Origin: an uncultured Prevotella sp.
Lineage (GTDB): Bacteria; Bacteroidota; Bacteroidia; Bacteroidales; Bacteroidaceae
Reading direction: 5' to 3'
NCBI GenBank assembly: GCA_900546345.1
Contig: URCI01000050.1
Coordinates: 1 to 23,365 of the forward strand
Length of the DNA: 23,365 bases
The stretch's first letter is position 1. Every line of letters begins with the position of its first letter. This document shows, one piece after another, positions 23,244-23,365 of the stretch. The notes below the pieces were generated by a model. It was not told the DNA's origin. It saw nothing but the letters and a program-made list of their open reading frames with translations, and ran no database searches. The position numbers and the translations under genes were made by a program.

Positions 23244-23290
23244 CACTACAAATCCTATGCGCCGCATTGTCTTTGGTGCATATGTTTGTT

Positions 23291-23364
23291 GGACTTGTAG
23301 CTCAGTTGGTTAGAGCAACAGACTCATAATCTGGAGGTCCTAGGTTCAAGCCCTAGCTGGTCCA
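23291..23364 (+). tRNA. tRNA with CAT anticodon, probably elongator Met
   Basis: A full cloverleaf can be drawn: acceptor GGACTTG (23291-23297) with CTGGTCC (23357-23363), D stem GCTC/GAGC (23300-23316), anticodon arm 23318-23334 with loop CTCATAA and anticodon CAT (23325-23327), and T arm CTAGG-TTCAAGC-CCTAG (23340-23356). There are two blemishes: a T-T pair at the sixth acceptor position and an A-G pair at the top of the anticodon stem. The anticodon stem lacks the three G-C pairs of an initiator tRNA. A CAT anticodon also occurs in tRNA-Ile2, whose C is modified to lysidine, so that identity is not excluded. The window ends one base after the discriminator, so an encoded CCA cannot be judged. 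Confidence 0.88.
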
Positions 23365-23365
23365 C

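Overview
The window reads as chromosomal DNA from a Bacteroidota anaerobe, most likely a Prevotellaceae (Prevotella sensu lato) genome. Four things point there. Upstream regions repeatedly carry the Bacteroidota promoter -7 box TAnnTTTG, often with TTTG or TTG about 20 bases upstream. There are DUF4369/TlpA lipoproteins. There is a DUF1858-DUF438-hemerythrin-PAS protein. Secreted proteins end in the Prevotella-type tail 'IYxLxGxxV...GVYIVNGKK'. The family placement is an inference; no rRNA or species marker is present.

Layout. Bases 1-663 hold no convincing gene but contain unexplained structure: a 42-bp near-palindrome, three 22-bp tandem repeats and a structured leader. A + strand block follows: a DEAD-box RNA helicase with a TTG start (664-2547), a periplasmic TlpA-like thioredoxin protein (2635-3789), a lipoprotein paralogue whose two active-site cysteines are serines (4025-5203) and a zinc-ribbon Nudix hydrolase (5209-5751). 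Next comes a housekeeping run of topA, aroK, speA and argB (5895-11571), then a sigma-70-family factor (11629-12144).

From 12189 the pattern breaks. A DUF438/hemerythrin-like/PAS protein lies on the - strand, between the sigma factor and a + strand single-pass membrane protein that looks like its possible regulator (13918-14412). A small secreted-protein island follows. It has a - strand protein resembling the N-terminal module of the nearby pectate lyase (14768-15442), a short + strand secreted protein that is mostly a C-terminal tail module (15693-16052), and a family 1 pectate lyase (16066-18435). No SusC/SusD pair is present, so this is not a canonical polysaccharide utilisation locus within the window.

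The right end is a - strand unit transcribed from about 23130: a PMCA-type Ca2+ P-type ATPase (23119-20387), ribF overlapping it by ATGA (20390-19437), and a CPBP intramembrane protease (19376-18531). It ends at a long hairpin shared with the converging pectate lyase. The window closes with a CAT-anticodon tRNA behind a textbook Bacteroidota promoter.

Most genes are ordinary. The items most worth a second look are the palindrome and 22-bp repeat array at 161-296, the in-frame 45-bp repeat inside the catalytic A domain of the Ca2+ ATPase, the unbundled pectate-lyase-like modules, the serine-substituted thioredoxin paralogue and the altered metal-ligand positions in the hemerythrin-like protein. 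I did not find a clearly new multi-gene system.
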